DNA from: Cucumis sativus
Lineage: Eukaryota; Streptophyta; Magnoliopsida; Cucurbitales; Cucurbitaceae
Length of the DNA stretch: 64,000 bases
Reading direction: 5' to 3'
NCBI RefSeq assembly: GCF_000004075.3
Contig: NW_022279580.1
Location: forward strand, 62,001-126,000
The position numbers and the translations under genes were made by a program. This document shows, piece by piece, positions 59,045 through 64,000 of the stretch (within the stretch, counting starts at the first letter, position 1; each line of letters starts with the position of its first letter). Below the pieces are notes generated by a model. The model was not told the origin of the DNA. It searched no databases and saw only the letters and a program-made list of their open reading frames with translations.

Positions 59045-60972
59045 TGTAACGACCCAACTTTTCTAACTAAGTCGAAGTCATTAATTTTTGACAAAAGACC
59101 TTGATTGATACAAAATGAAATATAAGACTTTTGAAAATATACAATCGAGGAAAAACAAATTTAAGTCGGACCCGATTTCAAATATTTTAAAACTTTAAAA
59201 GTACTTTTTACCAAAATAATAGTTCGTAAGCTTAGTTCCATCACAATGTTTTAAAGATAAAAAACATAAAGCGGAAGCAAAAATAACATATTCCCTATGG
59301 CAATCACCGGCCCTTCGTCAGTTTGTCACCCTCAACCTTTGCCTGAAAAAGTTAAACATAAAAGGGTGAGTATAAATATACTGAGTAGGAGACCAACTAC
59401 GGGTCCCGTTAAGGGCCCCGTTAAGGGCAAAATAAACTCTTAACTTCGTTCACAGAAACAGTCTCATCACATAAACTCCTCATTTAACCCCAAACAATCG
59501 TCTTACTCTAGTTTAGCCCAAAGTCAGTCAAAAACATATCATCAATACATCAGTTAACAAACTAAATAATCATAACCTCCTCCTCAGTCTACAAGGGCAC
59601 GACCATGACGTCTCTTCCGTTAACAAGCACACAACCATAACATGAGTAGATCATACATTCAGTCTAAACAACAATCAATCTACTAATTAACACTTTATAT
59701 AGCAACATCTACGAGATTCAGTCGTTTCCACGTCCTTATGAGTCACAACATACACTCAACCACAAGTCCACATCAATCCATGCACATATATATAAATTTC
59801 TCACCGTCAAACACAGCAAACATTAAACATTAGGTCCACATCCAAACATACATCATGAGCGTCATCCCTAAAAGATATAATATTACGGTCCATACCATCA
59901 ATACATCTTAATTTTTATTATATTATTGAGTCCGGTAGAAAATCTCTTACCTCAAGGTTTCTCAATTTCTCGAACAAACTATATCCAATGAAAGATACCA
60001 AGTATTGGCGAGTTCATACCAATTATTGGCGAGCCGAACTCCAAAATTCACAATTTTGGTTATGAACACGAGGGAATGTCACTTCCAACATAACAAAACA
60101 GCGGCAGCGGCGATCGAACCTAAATGACAAAGATCGTACAAATAGATTATAGATTAGAGTGTACTGCGACTGGAAGAAGAAGTACGATGCTGACTTACTG
60201 TCGGCCGACGAACAGACGCGACGGTGCAAATGGTTGACGAAAGCAGAACAAAACCCTAAATTGGAATATGGAAAGTCGTGGTGGTGTGGAACGGTTGCGG
60301 ACGTCACGGCGGCACAAAACGTGGGGCAGAAGACTTGTGCAAGCTGAGCAATGCAGATTTCTGAGCAGTGCGACTAGCAGAAGATGACGGACAGTGTGAC
60401 GAAGTGGCTCGAGCGGTTGCAGATCTGGACAGCAAGGAGGCACAGACGAACCGCGACGAGTAGTTGGGGGTGTGGGTAACAGCGGCGCCAAAAAAATGAA
60501 GGAGAAGGGAGAGGGGAGATGGTCGGCGGCTGAAGGATGCAGTGGGATGCAGCACGAACAGAAACAGTACGCGGCGGCTTTGTAACCTGGACGGACGACG
60601 ACTTCAGGCGAATAGTGCAGCGGCGACGACGGGATGAGGAGATTTGGGCAGTGATGGTGGTTGGCGGACGAGCGAAAAGGAGAGGGGAGATGTGCGGCGG
60701 CTGGGTAGGGAGAGAAAAAGGAGAAGATGAAGAAGAAAAGGGGGATCGCGCGCGGGTGAAGAAGAAAAAGGAAATTGTTTTTCTTTTATTTTCTTTTATT
60801 TTTGTTTTTTTTAAAAAACAAATATATATGTATATTATTATTATTATTTCTTTTTTTTTTTCTTCCACCCCAAGTACAGTAAAATAACACCCAAATTTTT
60901 AAATCATTAAATAACAAGGCAAATTAATTACAATAATAATAAAAAAAATCCCTTAGAGCTCGGGGTGTTACA
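59045..60972 (-). mobile_element. Solo gypsy LTR with target duplication CGTCT
   Basis: The plus-strand ends are TGTAACGACCCAACTTTTCT and CTTAGAGCTCGGGGTGTTACA without its first base, forming TGTAAC...GTTACA. An exact 5-base repeat CGTCT flanks it (59040-59044 and 60973-60977). It is 1928 bp with no internal region. It is related to the LTRs at 8093-9728 and 31963-33599 and contains the full 5' part that those lack. It was left by recombination between the two LTRs of an inserted element. The overlapping frames at 60023-60887 (83-164 aa) are LTR sequence, not genes. Confidence 0.92.
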
Positions 60973-62500
60973 CGTCTCCTCCTTCATTTGTCGGCTCTAT
61001 CTCTATCTCACGTAAATCCAAATGGTCATCGTTCACCGACCGTCTTCTGATCTCTGTTTTGTCTTCGCACTCGCCGGTCAAAAACCCCAAGTTGAATCGT
61101 GTCCCTTTCGAGCCGATCTGTCTCCTTGCCGAGCCAATCCTCCAAAATTCTAAGTCGCGTCCGAGTTGTTATGTCTTAGTCAAGTTGAGCCTCATGTGAG
61201 CCAAGTTGTTGCAGTTCTTTCCTTTAGCCATTTAAGCCATTTGGTTGGTTCTTGGTGAGTACTTGGTTGGGTTTGGTATGCTCAAATAAATACCTTTTGG
61301 ATCTTAAATAATTTAAAGTGTGGAATTAAGTTTGATTTTTGTTCTTTGAAGGTTTTTGGCAAAATTCATTGGAATAACTATCGGTGAAATACCTCAAAAG
61401 TTAAATTGGTTTCAACCTTTTAGTTTCGTTGGTAAGTTTGGAAAACTAAGTAATTAATTGTCTGATGTTGGTTATCAAACTATTAATTTAAATATTATTT
61501 ATGTTAGGACCTATTCATTGGAAAACTTTGACCGCGACCGTTAGTAAAAACCTATTACCTAGTCTCAAGATAAGAGATTCTACTACTAGAACTTCGAAAT
61601 AGAATGCAGAGCTTGCATGTATTTTTTCATTATGTATTAAGATAGCTAATATACATAATGTAACTGATATAGATGACTGATATGTTATGATTGAGATATA
61701 TTATGTTGAGATATGATATATGTTATGATATGCTACATGTTATAGACTGACTGTTAACTTTGTTTGTTAGGATCGTACCTATATGAGTGTTCCTCGGGAT
61801 CACCACATTTTTATGACTATGTGTGTCGACTGGACCACTGGTATATGTTATGAGTGGTATGATGGGTCACATACAACTCAATTCTCTTGGGCGTTCCTTT
61901 GGGTCACCAAAGTCCAATTTCTCTTAGGTGTTCCTTCGGGTCACTGAAGACTAGTTTCTCTTAGGTCTTCCTTCGGGTTCACCGAATACCAAATGTGTTC
62001 TTTTAGGATCTCTAGATAGCGTGTGTTCGAGAACACGACAGTTATGGAGTACTTCCTTGTGAAACTATAATGGAAAGTTAACAGACACCTAACGGGATTA
62101 GTAGTGGGTCCCTTACTGAGTATATGTTTATACTTACTCTTTTTATGTTTAATTTTTCAAGCAAATGTAGGGGTAGAAGAAAGTTGGTGAATGACAAGAA
62201 GTGACCATGGTTTCCCGTAGGAGATAGTTTATGTTGGTTCCGTCTTTATGTTTACATTATTTTATTTAAATTTATAGAACCTATGAGTTACTTTTATGTT
62301 ATTTTTCTTTAAAAGACAGATAGGGTCGACCTAAAATTTTAACTTCTACTTTTATTTCTACATAATTTATTATGATTTATAAATGAGTATTTGGAGTTTT
62401 ATTGAAAAGTTATTTTCCTTTTATATATTTTTAGTAAGAAAGTCTATATTTATTTTAGTAGTAATGACCTCAGCTTAGTATAAAGAGTTGGGTCGTTAGA

Positions 62501-63306
62501 GTTTAACTTTGGAGTTCCTATGATTGGGTCATTGAGAAGGAAGATGCACCTTGCATAAATATTAACTTTTAACTTTTTTAAAGTCTTTCTTAAATCTTAC
62601 TTTCATATCCTTAGAATTACTTTAATATAGTTCATTCATGTCTCGTCCTAAACTAAAGGCGTTACAATTCATCGTTATTATTTCACTTTTGTTGTTGCAT
62701 AATATATACTTTTATATATATATATATTTAAACTATTCTTTTCTCTCCTAATTAAATTCATCATGCTTTCATCCAATTAAATCAATCATCACTCTTGTAG
62801 TTAATTGTCTTATTTTCAAACAATTAGAATCATATTTCATCATATAATTAACTTCTCTTTTCATTAATTATCTTATTTTCAAACAATTTGATCGTATAAT
62901 TAACTTTACTTTTACATATTAATTATTTATATAAAGTCAAAGAATTAAAATCATATTACACTAAAAATTCAAATTCTCAGTTAAATATACATACACACGT
63001 ATACTTAATTAATTTCAATTCTACCGAAGTCAACTTTTCCTTTCAAGATTGAATCAACTTAAAATTTCAATTCTTTTAATTAATAAGATATTCTAAAAAA
63101 ATTACTTATTTTAAAATTTCATAAATTCCAACCAATTTTCTTAACTCAATAATTCAATTTTAGCTCCAATAATAACACCAGATAATTTAAGATAATCAAT
63201 AAAAATTCTCTAAAAATTTGGGATGCTAATTTCTTTTTTCAATAATTATATTTAAACCTATAATCACCAAGTTTTCACTTATTAATTATATAACCAGAAC
63301 TACATA
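62501..63306. other. AT-rich intergenic sequence
   Basis: No gene, RNA or mobile-element end recognised. It has a TA microsatellite at about 62706-62728, and two copies of aattaacttctcttttcatt/aattaactttacttttacat near 62850-62915. Confidence 0.5.
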
Positions 63307-63490
63307 GTTAATAGACGTTTTTAAAAATAGCAAAATAAATTAAAATATTTACAAGGTATAATACAATTTTGGATTCTATCAATGATTTCTATCGATAATC
63401 ATTGATAGACTTCCAAGTGACTATCAGTGAGAATTTAAAAATTTTACTATAGGTTATAAATATTTGGTAAAATTTGTTATTTTTGAAATA
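63307..63490. mobile_element. Diverged MITE of the same family
   Basis: Shares ttctatcaatgatttctatc, cattgatagacttcc, ctatcagtgagaattt and tagcaaaat words with the copies at 51121 and 58478. The ends are not clear. Confidence 0.5.
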
Positions 63491-64000
63491 TTTTCTATAA
63501 TTAATAACATTCTCCACCCAAATTCTAAAATCTTTAATTAAATATAAATATACATATATATATTTAATTCAACACATTACACTGAATAAATTTCTTAAAT
63601 TTCTCTAAAATTTTGATTATTACATAATATTGTGTGATATTTTGATGGGTAAATAAATTTTAGGAAATTTTTTAAAAATAACCAATTTTACACCATATTT
63701 ACAACCAATTAACAAATTCTATTACGCATACTCATTAATTTGTAAATCCTACTTTTACAATCATTTTTTAAAACTACAATGATATGACATTCAAGCGACT
63801 GAATTGAACATTAAAGAGACTGAATTGAATAAAACAATAAAGCAATCCTATTTTTGCAGATCATCTCATTCTTACAATATATTTTAAAACTACCCTAAAA
63901 TGTCACTAAATCCTTAATACAGGTGGAGCCAATAAAACCATAGATCAACTTATATGAACAATAAAGAGTAGAGAATTTGAAACTCTCCTAGGGTCTTATG
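63491..64000. other. AT-rich intergenic sequence
   Basis: Nothing recognised. A short direct repeat of 'gactgaattgaa' lies at 63798-63830. Confidence 0.5.

Larger units (their letters stand above)
58142..62500 (+). mobile_element. Old gypsy-type LTR interrupted by MITE and solo LTR
   Basis: It ends aagagttgggtcgttaga (62483-62500), the decayed LTR terminus. It contains gtgttcctcgggatcacc (61789) and cttactgagtatatgtttat (62111), as in the gypsy LTRs at 8093 and 31963. The left part (58142-59039) plus the right part (60978-62500) give about 2.4 kb after removing the solo LTR. No primer-binding site follows 62500. The start is uncertain. Confidence 0.5.

Noticed and set aside
60023..60887. Overlapping frames of 83-164 aa on both strands
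   Set aside because: They all lie within the solo LTR (59045-60972), which has GC-rich leader-like DNA. They overlap on opposite strands and match no family.

Overview
This is an AT-rich nuclear window from a flowering plant. It is probably a cucurbit, with Cucumis as my best guess. The case rests on a split small-peptide gene with GT-AG introns, plant CACTA, Ty1-copia, Ty3-gypsy and Ogre/Tat-type elements, and a MITE family with 'tctatcactgatagac'-like cores that I associate with Cucumis. No bacterial features, CRISPR arrays, rRNA operons or tRNA genes were seen.

Layout. Positions 1-46883 are a tandem segmental duplication of one locus in four units: 1-12828, 12829-23781, 23782-38386 and 38387 onward. 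The full unit reads left to right as follows: an AT/pyrimidine-rich head; a CACTA-like element carrying pieces of a CBP60 (calmodulin-binding protein 60-like) gene and an ACTTGAC palindromic minisatellite; a gene-like exon/intron stretch; a second, TNP2-encoding CACTA element; a 5'-truncated Ty3-gypsy LTR with PBS and gag start fused into it; and finally a minus-strand two-exon gene for a secreted cysteine-rich, thionin-like peptide. Units 1 and 2 have an intact peptide gene. Unit 3 has a split, decayed copy. Unit 4 diverges before reaching it. Unit 2 lost the CACTA/gypsy block and instead holds an Ogre/Tat-type LTR with its 3'UTR satellite and a remnant of a fifth unit. The unit 3/unit 4 boundary region repeats the unit 2/unit 3 one, which dates a second, more recent tandem duplication with a breakpoint near 35324.

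Positions 46884-64000 are a nest of transposons: a CACTA 3' relic split by an Ogre/Tat-type LTR (47629-49944); an almost complete but frame-broken Ty1-copia element (51270-56193, TSD GTGAT) inside a MITE; degenerate gypsy LTRs; a 5S-rRNA-like relic; and a clean solo LTR (59045-60972, TSD CGTCT) inside an older LTR.

The only genes I believe are functional are the two thionin-like genes. They differ by one residue, in the signal peptide, so their predicted mature products are identical. All other coding sequence is transposon-derived or captured gene debris. The biology of the window is gene-copy-number evolution driven by transposons and short-repeat recombination around a putative defence-peptide gene.
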